A DNA stretch of 39,893 bases from Desulfobulbaceae bacterium (GCA_011389815.1 JAABTP010000024.1:1-39893), one strand, 5' to 3'; positions 8,690 to 17,083 are shown, counted from the stretch's first letter. The notes: generated by a model from the sequence alone, not told the origin. A program made the numbers and translations.

Positions 8690-8962
8690 TTAAACAGACT
8701 TCCTGTTGATTGCTGACAACCTTCTTGCAAGAGCAAACAACCTTCTATTGGTAGCTGCAAGCCTTTTGTTTTCTACCAACAACCTTCTGTTGATAGCCGC
8801 AAACCTTTTGTCAGGAGCAAATAACCTTCTGTTTATTACAAGCAACTCCTTGTCAGTTACTGCAAACCTTTTGTTTGCTTTCAAGAAGTACTTGTCAATA
8901 AACATAATTTCCTGCTCGAACTCTAAAGAAGCGAAAGGATAGACCTGGAGTTGCCGCACCAT
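8690..8962 (-). CDS. Heptapeptide-repeat protein downstream of mutS
   Basis: The frame begins at an ATG at 8,962, only a few bases after the mutS stop, with GGAGG nine bases upstream, so it may be translated by coupling. The 90-residue product has a short lead-in and then about nine seven-residue units of the form N-R/K-R-L-x-A-x (for example NRRLFAP, DKRFAAI, NRRLLVE, NKRLAAT, NRRLFAL). At DNA level the unit is 21 bp. The pattern predicts a highly basic amphipathic helix, perhaps a nucleic-acid or membrane surface binder; this is inference. The opposite strand is also open across the repeat (8,706-8,942) because the 21-bp unit keeps both frames free of stops, so a purely structural or non-coding role is possible. 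Confidence 0.45.
   Translation of the reverse strand: MVRQLQVYPFASLEFEQEIMFIDKYFLKANKRFAVTDKELLVINRRLFAPDKRFAAINRRLLVENKRLAATNRRLFALARRLSAINRKSV
8699..8890. repeat. 21-bp tandem repeat array (about nine units)
   Basis: Plus-strand units start at about 8,720, 8,741, 8,762, 8,783, 8,804, 8,825, 8,846 and 8,867, each a version of CCTTNTGTTNNTAGCNGCAA. The period is exactly 21 bp with imperfect units, typical of an old in-frame expansion. Confidence 0.75.
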
Positions 8963-8967
8963 CCTTC

Positions 8968-11661
8968 TCAACCTCCCTCCATTACCCCAACCAACTCATA
9001 CAACAACTCCTGCGCCTGCCTCGGCGTCAATTCATCAGGATCAACTTCCTTTAACCGGGTACGCAAAGGATCTTCCTTAGCCGGAAAAAGACTCATCTGG
9101 CTCGGTTCTGGTTTTCTCTTTGGTGAAACCGCAATGGTGGGTTCCCCTGTCGCTGTAAACTCCCCCTGCTCAATATTGGTCAAAATCTCCTGTGCCCGAT
9201 CAACCACCTGATCCGGAACCCCGGCAAGGGCTGCCACCTGGATACCATAGCTGCGGCTGGCTGCTCCCTGAACCAGCTTATGGAGAAAGTGAATGCGGTT
9301 ATCCCGCTCTCGCACCGCTATTGAGTAATTCTGAATCCGTTCGTGAGTAGTCGCAAGATCGGTCAGCTCATGATAATGGGTGGCAAACATGGTCTTGACT
9401 CCACGTCCGTTTTTATCGGCCAGATCTTCAGCCACGGCCCAGGCAATGGCAAGGCCGTCATAGGTGGAGGTTCCGCGCCCGATCTCGTCCAGAATCACCA
9501 GGCTGTGCTCAGTGGCATTATTGAGAATATTAGCGGTCTCATTCATCTCCACCATAAAGGTGGATTGCCCCCGTCGCAAATCATCCATTGCCCCGACCCG
9601 GGTGAAGATACGATCAACAAGGCCGATTTCTGCCCGGTCCGCTGGTACAAAGCTGCCAATATGGGCCATGAGCACGATCAGGGCGGTCTGGCGCAGGACC
9701 GTGGACTTGCCCGCCATGTTCGGGCCGGTGATGATCAGCAGCTCGTTTTCTTTCTGATCCAGGGTGACATTATTGGGCACAAAGCTGCCAGGATCCAGAG
9801 AGCGTTCAATCACAGGATGGCGGCCTTCAACGATTCTGACATTTCGTTGCTCTGTGATAACTGGCTTGGTGTACTGGTAGCGGTCAGCTGCTCGGGCCAG
9901 ACTGACCAGAAAATCCGTGCGGGCGATACCCAGGGCAGCAGCCAGCAGGCGTTGGCTTTGGGAGGCGATCTTTTCCCGGATTTCAAGAAACAGACTGTAT
10001 TCCAGGGTCAGGCGTTTTTCCTGGGCCGTGGAGATTTTATTTTCCAGCTCTTTCAGCTCCGGGGTGATAAAACGCTCTGCATTGACCAGGGTTTGTTTGC
10101 GGATAAAATCATCGGGCAGCTCTCCCTTCTGTGCCCGGCTGACCTCAAAGAAATAGCCAAAGACCTTGTTAAAGCCCACTTTAAGCTTGGCAATGCCAGT
10201 GCGTTCCCGCTCCTTGGCTTCCAGATTAAGGATGAGCTGCTTGCCGTCCCGAAGGAGATGAATCAGCTCGTCCAGCTCCTCATGAAATCCCTCCCGGATC
10301 AGTCGCCCTTCCCGCAGGGTTATTGGCGCATCATCGCGGATGGCCTTATGAACCAGCTCGTGCAGATCAAACAGGGGATCAAGTTCCATACCGATGTCCT
10401 GGAGCAGGCCACCAAGGGTGTTCATAAGTAATTTTTTCAGTTCCGGCAGTTGACCCAGAGAGTGCTTGAGTGCTGCCATGTCCCGTGCATTACCGTGTCC
10501 CAGAATCAGCCGACTGCATAGGCGTTCAATATCATAGATACCTGTGAGTAGTTCCTGAAGCTCCCGGCGCAGCAGGGTATCTTTGAGCAGGATATCAACA
10601 GCAGTGAGCCGCTGCTCGATTTTTTCCTGATCCTGAAGCGGAAAGAGCAGGCGTTGGCGGAGCAGGCGGGCCCCCATGGGGGTTGAGGTCAGATCAAGAA
10701 CCGAGAGGAGCGATCCCTTGCGTTTGCCGCCAATAATGGTCTCGGTCAGTTCCAGGTTGCGACGGGAGGATTCATCAATAATCAGAAAACCGGACCGGGT
10801 GAGCTGACTAAGCTGACGGATATAGGAGAGATCGGTCTTTTGGGTTTCCTGGATATAGGTGAGCAGGGCACCGCTGGCGCAGATGCCTGTTTGCATATCC
10901 TGGCAGCCAAAACCTGCTAAGGAGCTGGTGTTAAAATGCTCGTTCAGGGTGGTGAGCGCGGTCTCATAATCAAAGGACCATGCCTGTCGTTCTGTGATGC
11001 AGAGGCCCGAAATCAGGGTGGTGAGCATTTCACTGAGTCCGGCCAGAGATTCTCTTTCCTCGTCAGCAAGGAGCAGCTCTGCCGGTTGCATGCGGGTGAT
11101 TTCGTCAATAACCGGATCAATATTTTCATCCTGGAGCGGGATTTCGCTGATCAGAAAGTTGCCTGTGGAGACATCAAGAAAGCTCAGACCTATCTGGACG
11201 ATTTTTTTTCGCTTCCGGGCCGCTGTCAGGCCGCAGACAAAGGTGTTGCTCTTTTCGTCCAAAAGCTGATCATCCGTGGTCACACCTGGACTGACCACCC
11301 GGACCACCTCCCGCTTGACAATGCCCTTGGCCTGCTTGGGATCTTCAGCTTGCTCGCAAAGGGCCACCCGATAGCCTGCCTTGACCATTTTGCTCAGATA
11401 ACCAGCAACCGCATGATAGGGTACCCCGCACATGGGTACCTGATTTTCATCGCCTTTGTTACGGGAGGTCAGGGTGATGCCCAGTACCCGCGAGGCGGTC
11501 TCGGCATCCTCAAAGAACATTTCATAAAAATCACCCATCCGATAAAAAAGAATGGTGCCAGGATACTGCTCCTTGATCTCCAGGTACTGGCGGAGCATGG
11601 GAGTCATCTTTGGGGTTGCGGATGGTTCTGAGGCGGTTTTTGAGGTGTTTTTTGCGGGCAC
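8968..11661 (-). CDS. mutS: DNA mismatch repair protein MutS
   Basis: The 897-residue protein recognises mismatched and looped DNA and recruits MutL. The mismatch-binding N-terminal domain has the diagnostic FYRMGDFYEMFFEDA (residues ~39-53), with the Phe-X-Glu that stacks on and contacts the mismatch. The connector and lever domains follow, then the ATPase with Walker A GPNMAGKST, the Walker B region LVILDEIGRGTSTYDG and the FATHYHELT switch. The C-terminus carries the RKPEPSQMSLF linker and a last helix (DELTPRQAQELLYELV) of the dimerisation type. Length is normal for MutS1. It stands alone without mutL, and a short repeat-rich ORF follows immediately. Upstream 11,662-11,812 contains no gene and must hold its promoter. 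Confidence 0.97.
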   Translation of the reverse strand: MPAKNTSKTASEPSATPKMTPMLRQYLEIKEQYPGTILFYRMGDFYEMFFEDAETASRVLGITLTSRNKGDENQVPMCGVPYHAVAGYLSKMVKAGYRVALCEQAEDPKQAKGIVKREVVRVVSPGVTTDDQLLDEKSNTFVCGLTAARKRKKIVQIGLSFLDVSTGNFLISEIPLQDENIDPVIDEITRMQPAELLLADEERESLAGLSEMLTTLISGLCITERQAWSFDYETALTTLNEHFNTSSLAGFGCQDMQTGICASGALLTYIQETQKTDLSYIRQLSQLTRSGFLIIDESSRRNLELTETIIGGKRKGSLLSVLDLTSTPMGARLLRQRLLFPLQDQEKIEQRLTAVDILLKDTLLRRELQELLTGIYDIERLCSRLILGHGNARDMAALKHSLGQLPELKKLLMNTLGGLLQDIGMELDPLFDLHELVHKAIRDDAPITLREGRLIREGFHEELDELIHLLRDGKQLILNLEAKERERTGIAKLKVGFNKVFGYFFEVSRAQKGELPDDFIRKQTLVNAERFITPELKELENKISTAQEKRLTLEYSLFLEIREKIASQSQRLLAAALGIARTDFLVSLARAADRYQYTKPVITEQRNVRIVEGRHPVIERSLDPGSFVPNNVTLDQKENELLIITGPNMAGKSTVLRQTALIVLMAHIGSFVPADRAEIGLVDRIFTRVGAMDDLRRGQSTFMVEMNETANILNNATEHSLVILDEIGRGTSTYDGLAIAWAVAEDLADKNGRGVKTMFATHYHELTDLATTHERIQNYSIAVRERDNRIHFLHKLVQGAASRSYGIQVAALAGVPDQVVDRAQEILTNIEQGEFTATGEPTIAVSPKRKPEPSQMSLFPAKEDPLRTRLKEVDPDELTPRQAQELLYELVGVMEGG

Positions 11662-11812
11662 GATCTGCTTGTTTGGGTTCGGGTTAACTGGTAAGAACAG
11701 GATATAAAATGCTTTGAGCGGGAAGAGTAGATGGCGGCACAGGTTTTGTCAAGAAGATATGAGGGGAAAAGGTGATGATATTGCAAGATGGGTGGTGGTG
11801 AGGCGGGAGGTC

Positions 11813-12229
11813 TCAGGTTGTGATGAAAGGATTCACGATTTGTAGCTGGTCTTCTATGAACTGTCCATGGTGCATATCTTCACTGATTAGCAGCGTAGCT
11901 CCGCATAACAGGGCTGATGCAAGCACTGCACTGTCATAATAGGAATAACGGTAGCGTTCGGCTATGGCGCATGCCTTGCGGATCACCGGTACAGTCACGG
12001 TTTCAACATGAAAGGCATGGTCGATCTCCTGAAGCACTGCATCAACAGTATTCCATTCCACCTGCATTTTTCGGTGGAGGGTGTTCGCCAGCTCGTTCAG
12101 AATTTGTGTGCTTACTGTAGGACAGGAATAGCCACGAACAGCACGTCGGCTTACTGCCTGCTTATCAGGCTCGTCAACTGAATAGAGATAGAAAAGGATG
12201 TTTGTGTCAAAGAAAGCTTTCTCGCTCAT
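11813..12229 (-). CDS. PIN-domain toxin
   Basis: From the ATG at 12,229 the product is about 138 residues: MSEKAFFDTNILFYLYSVDE, then ILNELANTLHRKM, and YSYYDSAVLASALLCGATLL followed by ISEDMHHGQ. These give the PIN acidic set: Asp in FDTN, Glu in LNELA, Asp in YYDS and Asp/Glu in SEDM. It therefore should be a magnesium-dependent RNA-cleaving toxin. The frame is open further upstream to 12,322 but those codons lie inside the antitoxin gene, so I chose the start with GATGAGGCG in front. It overlaps the antitoxin by about 23 bp. Confidence 0.85.
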   Translation of the reverse strand: MSEKAFFDTNILFYLYSVDEPDKQAVSRRAVRGYSCPTVSTQILNELANTLHRKMQVEWNTVDAVLQEIDHAFHVETVTVPVIRKACAIAERYRYSYYDSAVLASALLCGATLLISEDMHHGQFIEDQLQIVNPFITT

Positions 12230-12425
12230 TCGCCTCATCCCGATTGAATTTGAACCCCTTGGTGGAGATACGGGCCGCATTGAACGATGCATCTGTTCCC
12301 TGTTTTTCGGTGAGGGGTTCAAGATGCACGATTATGCGGAACGGTTCCTGAAATCTTTCCCGGTACTGTTCGGGGATAGCGATCATGCCGTTTCGGATAA
12401 CAGTTTCAAAGGCCAGTGATTCCAT
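12207..12425 (-). CDS. Antitoxin partner of the PIN toxin
   Basis: Seventy-two residues, MESLAFETVIRNGMIAIPEQ, followed by YRERFQEPFRIIVHLEP. The pattern 'strand-N-G-x-I-x-I-P-E' is that of AbrB/SpoVT or DUF2281-type antitoxin DNA-binding domains. The end of the gene overlaps the start of the PIN toxin, so they form one operon and the antitoxin is made first. GGAGGAGCACT lies in front of the ATG. Assignment rests on this context and the short motif. Confidence 0.7.
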   Translation of the reverse strand: MESLAFETVIRNGMIAIPEQYRERFQEPFRIIVHLEPLTEKQGTDASFNAARISTKGFKFNRDEANERESFL

Positions 12426-12452
12426 AGTGCTCCTCCTATTCTATAGGTTTAT

Positions 12453-12677
12453 TCAATAATCGTAAGAAATAAGGGGTGCTTTGTCAAGGATGGATAACAC
12501 TTCGTCTCTTGAAACAAAGTCGTTGGTTCTGCCTTCGGCAATGGCATTGGCCATGCCGACCTCCTCCAGTGCTTCCAGCAGAATGTCATAAATGAGGTCT
12601 CGCTTGCTTTTGAGTAACTCTATCATTACTTCGGTGAGCAGCTCTTTGGTTTTTTCGTCACTGATAGAAAGTTTCAT
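12453..12677 (-). CDS. Small antitoxin-like protein
   Basis: From the ATG at 12,677 the product has 74 residues: MKLSISDEKTKELLTEVMIE, LLKSKRDLIYDILLEALEEV, then AIAEGRTNDFVSRDEVLSIL. The C-terminal 'EG..ND.VSRDEVLSIL' end is typical of small antitoxins that pair with RelE or PIN toxins. It lies 27 bp upstream of the antitoxin/PIN pair on the same strand, so the three genes may be one unit, or this is a solitary antitoxin whose toxin is lost. A longer upstream reading (to 12,791) has no ribosome binding site and was not used. Confidence 0.55.
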   Translation of the reverse strand: MKLSISDEKTKELLTEVMIELLKSKRDLIYDILLEALEEVGMANAIAEGRTNDFVSRDEVLSILDKAPLISYDY

Positions 12678-12817
12678 GCTGAGTACCTTGTATATTGTTC
12701 GTTGTGGAGACTGTAACCGGCGGCAGCAGTCTGAAAGTGGCATCGTAAGCTGGTGTCCTTGTATTATTCCAGACAACAAACTGTAATGCACGAAATAAGA
12801 CCTTGGTTCTTTCTTCA

Positions 12818-12837
12818 GAAACTCACCGGTGAGTTTC
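12818..12837. promoter_or_regulatory. Perfect 20-bp palindrome
   Basis: GAAACTCACCGGTGAGTTTC reads the same on both strands. It lies about 140 bp upstream of the small antitoxin gene on minus and just beyond the end of the Roco gene. No T-run follows on either side, so an operator for an autoregulating antitoxin is more likely than a terminator. Confidence 0.45.
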
Positions 12838-12881
12838 CGCTAAACTAAGTAGTGAGTTCTTTGTAAAGTCACTGCTTAATT

Positions 12882-15242
12882 TTATCTGCCCTGCCTGCGC
12901 TTCTGCTTTTCTCGGGCTTGGATACGTCTGAACAGCTCGCTAAGGTTGAAGGTTATCCCGAGCACGGTCACCTTAGATGGAACTATACCGGTAAGCAGTT
13001 CAGCCAAAAATTCTTTGTCCTTATTTTGGGGATCAACTTTTTTAGCCAGCTCAAGCAGCTCGTCTCTATCCTTTGGCTGTACCAAGCCAAGCAGTTCATC
13101 CACGCTGTAGTCTTGATCAGAACCCTCTGGAATATACCGTTCAATACCCCGCTCCGCATATTTCAACAAGGTTTCATAATCGACCGTCCGTTGCGGGTCA
13201 TCCGGCATGGGCACGCGCTCGCTGACGGAAAGTTTCTCAAAGCTGCTGTTGATGTCGGTCAGCAGGTAGCGGAGGTAGTGCAGGTACTCTCTGGGGCGTT
13301 CACCCTGTACCCAGAGATTGATGCGCCGCGCCTCCACATCCTCCTTGACCAATGCCTGTGCTCCACTCCGCTTATCCTTCAGTAGTACACCGGTGCGCCA
13401 GCAGGTGTTTTCATGAATATCCTTATGCACCTTGACCATAAAGCGGGGAAAGACAGAGGGCGGCAGAAAGTCAGGATAATGGAGGGCAAAGCCCAATGCG
13501 CTGTCATAGTCAAAGGAGAAGTTCGGTTCGACGACATGGAGGAGTTGAGGGATGAGTACAGATCCCTTGCTGATTGAGTAGCATAGCTCGAATTTTTCCA
13601 TCAGGTGCATAATATACAGATGCGTCTGCGGTGGGTAGGAGAATCCTTCTCCATGACCGTGCCGCAGGATTTCACTTAGGCTGTCCAAGTCGAGGATGCC
13701 TTTGTTAGCTGCTACCTGTTCCGCATTGATGAGCTTATAGACGGCGTTCGTCACCCAGGTTGGCTGGAGGATGTGCATGGCATCCAAGATGAAATCCTTG
13801 AAATGCACGACCACTCCCAGATCATTGAGGAAGTCAACCAGCACCTCTTGGTTATTATCCTCAGTGATGCCCGCCTTTTTGCAAAACGTTGCGTATTCAT
13901 TACTGCTGATGTAGGGTTTGTTTAGATTTTCTATCTGTTCCTTGACATGGAACCAGCTTTTAGGCCAGCGAGTTTCGGCCAGAGGCATCATCGCCAGCTC
14001 ATTGAGCAGTATCTCCCGGAATTTTTCTATGCCTTGGGTTGTGGCACAGGAGGTACGGTAAAAGCCTCTAATAGCGGGGTACTTGGTCAGCAGGAAAGGT
14101 CGGTTAAGGTCAAAGCCTGGATTGACATCCTGTTTGTTGAGGATAATGAGGACAGGCGAGTCTCCACCAAATGACTCGACATGGCGTAGCCAGTATTCAG
14201 GCCGCTCATCTCTCCGGCCATCTAATACCAGTACATAAAGACTCCGTTTGGACAGGAAAAATTGATGCGTGGCATGCATTATCTCTTGGCCGCCGAAATC
14301 CCAGATATTGACCTTGATAGCCTTGTCCTCGGCATGCACCTGCCAGTTGCGGATGTTGATGCCGTGCGTAATGGGTTCGCATTGGTCAAACGCTTCGCCA
14401 AATAGCCTTTTAACTAAAGAAGTTTTTCCTGCTGCTCCATCACCGACTAAAATAACTTTTACCTCATTCAAGGGCTGCACTTCTTCTTTCAGGGAGACAA
14501 AATAGCTGCGCACAGCCTCTATTCCTTGCTGGGCTATCTCTGCCGGAGGTGAGGTCAGCGGACAGCCTTTAAGGTAAAGTTTTTCCAGTTTGGTTAGTCG
14601 GGTAACTTCCAGCGGCAGAGTCGTGAACTGATTGTTGCTGAGGTCAAGTTCAGTTAAGTTTTTCAGTTGCAGGATGTCTGGCGGTAGGCTAGTGAGCTGA
14701 TTACCGCTGAGGTTAAGCCGGGTCAGGTTTGCCAGCTCGAAGAGTTCCGGCGGTAGGGTTGTCAGTTTGTTGCCGCTGAGGTTGAGAATTGCCAGATTAG
14801 TGAGCTGGAGGAGATTCGGCGGCAAAGCTGTGAGCTGATTATTGCTGAGGTCAAGCCGGGTTAAATTCGTCAGCTCAGAGATTTCTGGCGGAAACATTGC
14901 AAGTTGATTACCGCTGAGGTTAAGAACTTCAAGATATGTCAACTTGGTTAGCCGGAACAACTCAGGCGGCAGTTTGGTCAGTCCTTTGTCGCTGAGATCA
15001 AGCTGGGTCAGCAGCGATAACTTGATGATCTCCTGTAATTGGATAGCGCGACGTTGTTCTTGTTTGAGCGTCAATATATAAATGGATGCGGATAATGTTG
15101 TTATCAGCATGATAATTATACTCGTATGTATATCAATGTTCATCCCTATAAAAGACATGAACATAACAAATACACCCAACAGTGCGACTGTTGCCGAGAT
15201 GTTTGAAATGTAGCTGAAAAGCGTCTTGTTCATCTTGCTCAT
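12882..15242 (-). CDS. Membrane-anchored LRR-Roc-COR (Roco) GTPase
   Basis: The 786-residue product opens with two predicted membrane segments (residues ~14-34 and ~39-58). About seven leucine-rich repeats of the plain 'L-x-x-L-x-L-S-x-N-x-L-x-x-L-P-P' type follow at ~75-235. The Roc GTPase domain starts near residue 262: P-loop GDGAAGKTS (267-275), switch element WDFGGQE, and the guanine motif NKQD. A COR domain follows (LVDFLNDLGVVVHFKD, ILQPTWVTNAVYKLIN, LLHVVEPNFSFDYDSALGFA). Bacterial Roco proteins are GTPases that switch between monomer and dimer. Biological role here is unknown; membrane anchoring suggests signalling at the cytoplasmic membrane. The gene for a small membrane protein ends 7 bp upstream, so they are co-transcribed. 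The last ~60 residues (a basic QAREKQKRRQGR end) are not recognised. Confidence 0.9.
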   Translation of the reverse strand: MSKMNKTLFSYISNISATVALLGVFVMFMSFIGMNIDIHTSIIIMLITTLSASIYILTLKQEQRRAIQLQEIIKLSLLTQLDLSDKGLTKLPPELFRLTKLTYLEVLNLSGNQLAMFPPEISELTNLTRLDLSNNQLTALPPNLLQLTNLAILNLSGNKLTTLPPELFELANLTRLNLSGNQLTSLPPDILQLKNLTELDLSNNQFTTLPLEVTRLTKLEKLYLKGCPLTSPPAEIAQQGIEAVRSYFVSLKEEVQPLNEVKVILVGDGAAGKTSLVKRLFGEAFDQCEPITHGINIRNWQVHAEDKAIKVNIWDFGGQEIMHATHQFFLSKRSLYVLVLDGRRDERPEYWLRHVESFGGDSPVLIILNKQDVNPGFDLNRPFLLTKYPAIRGFYRTSCATTQGIEKFREILLNELAMMPLAETRWPKSWFHVKEQIENLNKPYISSNEYATFCKKAGITEDNNQEVLVDFLNDLGVVVHFKDFILDAMHILQPTWVTNAVYKLINAEQVAANKGILDLDSLSEILRHGHGEGFSYPPQTHLYIMHLMEKFELCYSISKGSVLIPQLLHVVEPNFSFDYDSALGFALHYPDFLPPSVFPRFMVKVHKDIHENTCWRTGVLLKDKRSGAQALVKEDVEARRINLWVQGERPREYLHYLRYLLTDINSSFEKLSVSERVPMPDDPQRTVDYETLLKYAERGIERYIPEGSDQDYSVDELLGLVQPKDRDELLELAKKVDPQNKDKEFLAELLTGIVPSKVTVLGITFNLSELFRRIQAREKQKRRQGR

Positions 15243-15249
15243 AGCGTCC

Positions 15250-15672
15250 TCATATTAAGTTCAATACTACAATCAACATGACACCAAGCACGTCCGCTAA
15301 GATACCCAACTTTATAGTTCGTGATCTATTGCTCCAATCTATGCCACGCTGATGGATGAGCATGATTATCAAAAGAACGCCAAGTATCCAGAGGGAGAAC
15401 AAGACATATCGCTGAATTTTCTCAAGGGCTATGGGTTGAAGAAGATTGGCGGGAGATGCAGCCTGCCCCTGCATGAAACCAGCTGCCTCAAGTGCCTTGA
15501 AGAGGGCCGATGTTAAGGCGGAGAAGACTAATTCAATCCCAAGAAACCAGTCTTCCCATTCTTGATCTGGAGAAGTCTTTTTGCCACGAGTCAGCTTCTT
15601 GATGATCACTCCACACGGCACGATCATCAGCGAGCTGACTAATATAACAAGACTGTTAGTTGATAAGGGCAT
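15250..15672 (-). CDS. Small multi-pass membrane protein, partner of the Roco gene
   Basis: This 140-residue protein has hydrophobic segments at ~8-25 (LVILVSSLMIVPCGVII), ~44-62, ~90-106 (VLFSLWILGVLLIIMLI) and ~123-140. I do not recognise a family. It is immediately upstream of the Roco GTPase on the same strand, with 7 bp between, and both proteins are membrane associated, which suggests that they act together, for example as sensor and GTPase. The start codon at 15,672 is supported by GAGGCGATT in front. Confidence 0.65.
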   Translation of the reverse strand: MPLSTNSLVILVSSLMIVPCGVIIKKLTRGKKTSPDQEWEDWFLGIELVFSALTSALFKALEAAGFMQGQAASPANLLQPIALEKIQRYVLFSLWILGVLLIIMLIHQRGIDWSNRSRTIKLGILADVLGVMLIVVLNLI

Positions 15673-15778
15673 AATCGCCTCTTTTTATTGCGTCAGCACT
15701 TCGTTATCCGTCATCGCCTGCGCACCTCAATCATTGATAAAAAGGGCCGTGCTGCCCTGCACCGGGGTCCGGCTGCCA

Positions 15779-15949
15779 GTTCCTCTCTCATGCAACTGAT
15801 GAGTTCCACTAGAATGCAACGATTTGTTCCTGCCTAATGCAACGACCTGTTCCACTCTAATGCAACAATCTGTTCCTGTCTAATGCAACAGATCGTTCCA
15901 TGAGTATGCGACTCAAAGGTTCCATTAGAATGCAACCGGGAGTTCCATT
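15779..15949. repeat. 23-bp iteron-like tandem array
   Basis: Seven complete units and one partial unit of GTTCC-N6-ATGCAAC-N5 begin at 15,779, 15,803, 15,826, 15,849, 15,872, 15,895, 15,919 and 15,942. The spacing is 23-24 bp, so the GTTCC and ATGCAAC boxes stay in register while the N positions vary. Regular phasing of a two-part box indicates a protein-binding array. It could be the end of a decayed IS21-type element (these carry multiple transposase-binding repeats) or an operator/iteron cluster. One isolated unit lies at 16,361-16,378 in the same orientation. Confidence 0.75.
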
Positions 15950-15951
15950 AA

Positions 15952-16290
15952 TCACCCGGCCTTGACCGCAGAAGCCCCGGAGACCCTCAGAGAGAGGAAA
16001 CAGGCAAAGTCCAGCACCTGCCGGGCCGCCTCTTCCGGAAGTGAGGCAAGTAGCGCAGCTGCCTGCTCCGCCGGTGAAACCCACTGTTCCGTCGCCGCGC
16101 ACCAGACCGGGATAAATTGCCCGGCATCAAGAGCGGCAGTCGTTAAGGTCTCTCCCTGTTCATCGCTGAATTCAAGTTCATAGACTGCATCATCATGACA
16201 ATGAATAATTGCGGCCCGCATTCCCGCCCGAAGATGCTGCTCAGGAATATCTCTGATAAGTTCTACAATGTCGCCGAGATCAGATTTCAT
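15952..16290 (-). CDS. DUF4926-like small protein
   Basis: From the ATG at 16,290 the product has 112 residues. The first half, MKSDLGDIVELIRDIPEQHL, RAGMRAAIIHCHDDAVYELE and FSDEQGETL, has the shape of DUF4926 proteins (an SH3-like barrel often paired with toxin-antitoxin genes). The second half, EQAAALLASLPEEAARQVLD, FACFLSLRV, resembles the helical 'LP.EA..QVLDF..FL' motif of DUF2281-type antitoxins. It may therefore be a fusion of two such small domains. The 23-bp array begins just past its 3' end. An upstream extension to 16,389 has no start support. Confidence 0.55.
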   Translation of the reverse strand: MKSDLGDIVELIRDIPEQHLRAGMRAAIIHCHDDAVYELEFSDEQGETLTTAALDAGQFIPVWCAATEQWVSPAEQAAALLASLPEEAARQVLDFACFLSLRVSGASAVKAG

Positions 16291-16360
16291 ATTTTTTACC
16301 TCTATTGACGGGTTGTGGGCAGCCCTATACGGAATATACCCTACCCCTCCTCCGGCTACC

Positions 16361-16378
16361 GTTCCATGAGAATGCAAC
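16361..16378. repeat. Solitary copy of the 23-bp array unit
   Basis: GTTCCATGAGAATGCAAC matches the units at 15,779-15,949 in both boxes and spacing. Together with the array it flanks the DUF4926-like gene. Confidence 0.6.
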
Positions 16379-16444
16379 TCAAGCCCCACCCCGGTCGGTC
16401 GGGCTAGCTCCCCAACCGAAGCTCATGATAACTTTTGCAATCCG

Positions 16445-17083
16445 TTACGACCTCGCAGAAACAAGCTGCCGGATAATCTCCTTTGTATGGCGCAACATGC
16501 CGAAGATTTCAATAATCTCGTCTTTTGTGGCATCATAGGCCAGACTTTCGCTGTAGATGTTTCCATCAAGTACAACAAAATACCAATGCCGACCAATAAC
16601 ATAAGCACCATAGATCGGATGAGAATGATGATTGATGGTTTGGGCTGCCACCATTTCGGCCAATAATTGCCCCAAAGGATCATTGGAGGTATCAAGTTGT
16701 TTCTTGTACTCGTGAAGGAAGAAAAATTGCTCTTGAGGAGCATGCCTGCCCTGGGCCACCAGAAAGTCCACGATCCCCCACAGCTTTTTATTGTCCGCAT
16801 ATTCCACAGACACTTCCCGTTCCATAAACGGTCGATATGCTGGATCGTAAAAATCAATCATGTCCAGAAGAAGGGCGATGAACGAGATTTTGAGTTCTTC
16901 TTCATTCCAATCACGAACGCGCAATGCAAGCTTCCTGGATAATCCTTGTAACTGCGCAATTTCCTCCGAGGTTACCTTGCTTGCTCCTGCAAGCCATGAT
17001 CGAAGCCCCTGAAAATCGGGTTCAAACGTCAATTGAAACTCTTCTTCAATCTCGGGCACAGTCCATTTTGAAAATGGTTTCAT
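16445..17083 (-). CDS. Putative PD-(D/E)XK nuclease-fold protein
   Basis: The 212-residue product contains WGIVDFLVAQGRH (an Asp at the end of a strand) followed by FFFLHEYKKQLDTSNDPLGQ, which fits the D-(x)n-E-x-K metal-binding core of the PD-(D/E)XK nuclease fold. LAEMVAAQTIN and YGAYVIGRHWYFVVLDGN then give the usual C-terminal helix and strands. Such proteins in bacterial genomes are usually annotated as hypothetical; function unknown. GGAAGGGATAGAACATC precedes the ATG. A second frame on the same strand (16,423-16,857) is a shadow. Confidence 0.6.
   Translation of the reverse strand: MKPFSKWTVPEIEEEFQLTFEPDFQGLRSWLAGASKVTSEEIAQLQGLSRKLALRVRDWNEEELKISFIALLLDMIDFYDPAYRPFMEREVSVEYADNKKLWGIVDFLVAQGRHAPQEQFFFLHEYKKQLDTSNDPLGQLLAEMVAAQTINHHSHPIYGAYVIGRHWYFVVLDGNIYSESLAYDATKDEIIEIFGMLRHTKEIIRQLVSARS

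Noticed and set aside
8699-8890. CRISPR array or minisatellite only
   Set aside because: Exact 21-bp period without spacers, multiple of three and with a ribosome binding site; better treated as a repeat-coding ORF.
9343-10431. 362-codon plus-strand ORF
   Set aside because: Lies wholly antisense to mutS; a GC-skew shadow.
15779-15949. CRISPR array
   Set aside because: Unit spacing is 23 bp with two short conserved boxes and no unique ~30-bp spacers; no cas genes.
16423-16857. 144-codon minus ORF
   Set aside because: Alternative frame inside the PD-(D/E)XK-like gene.
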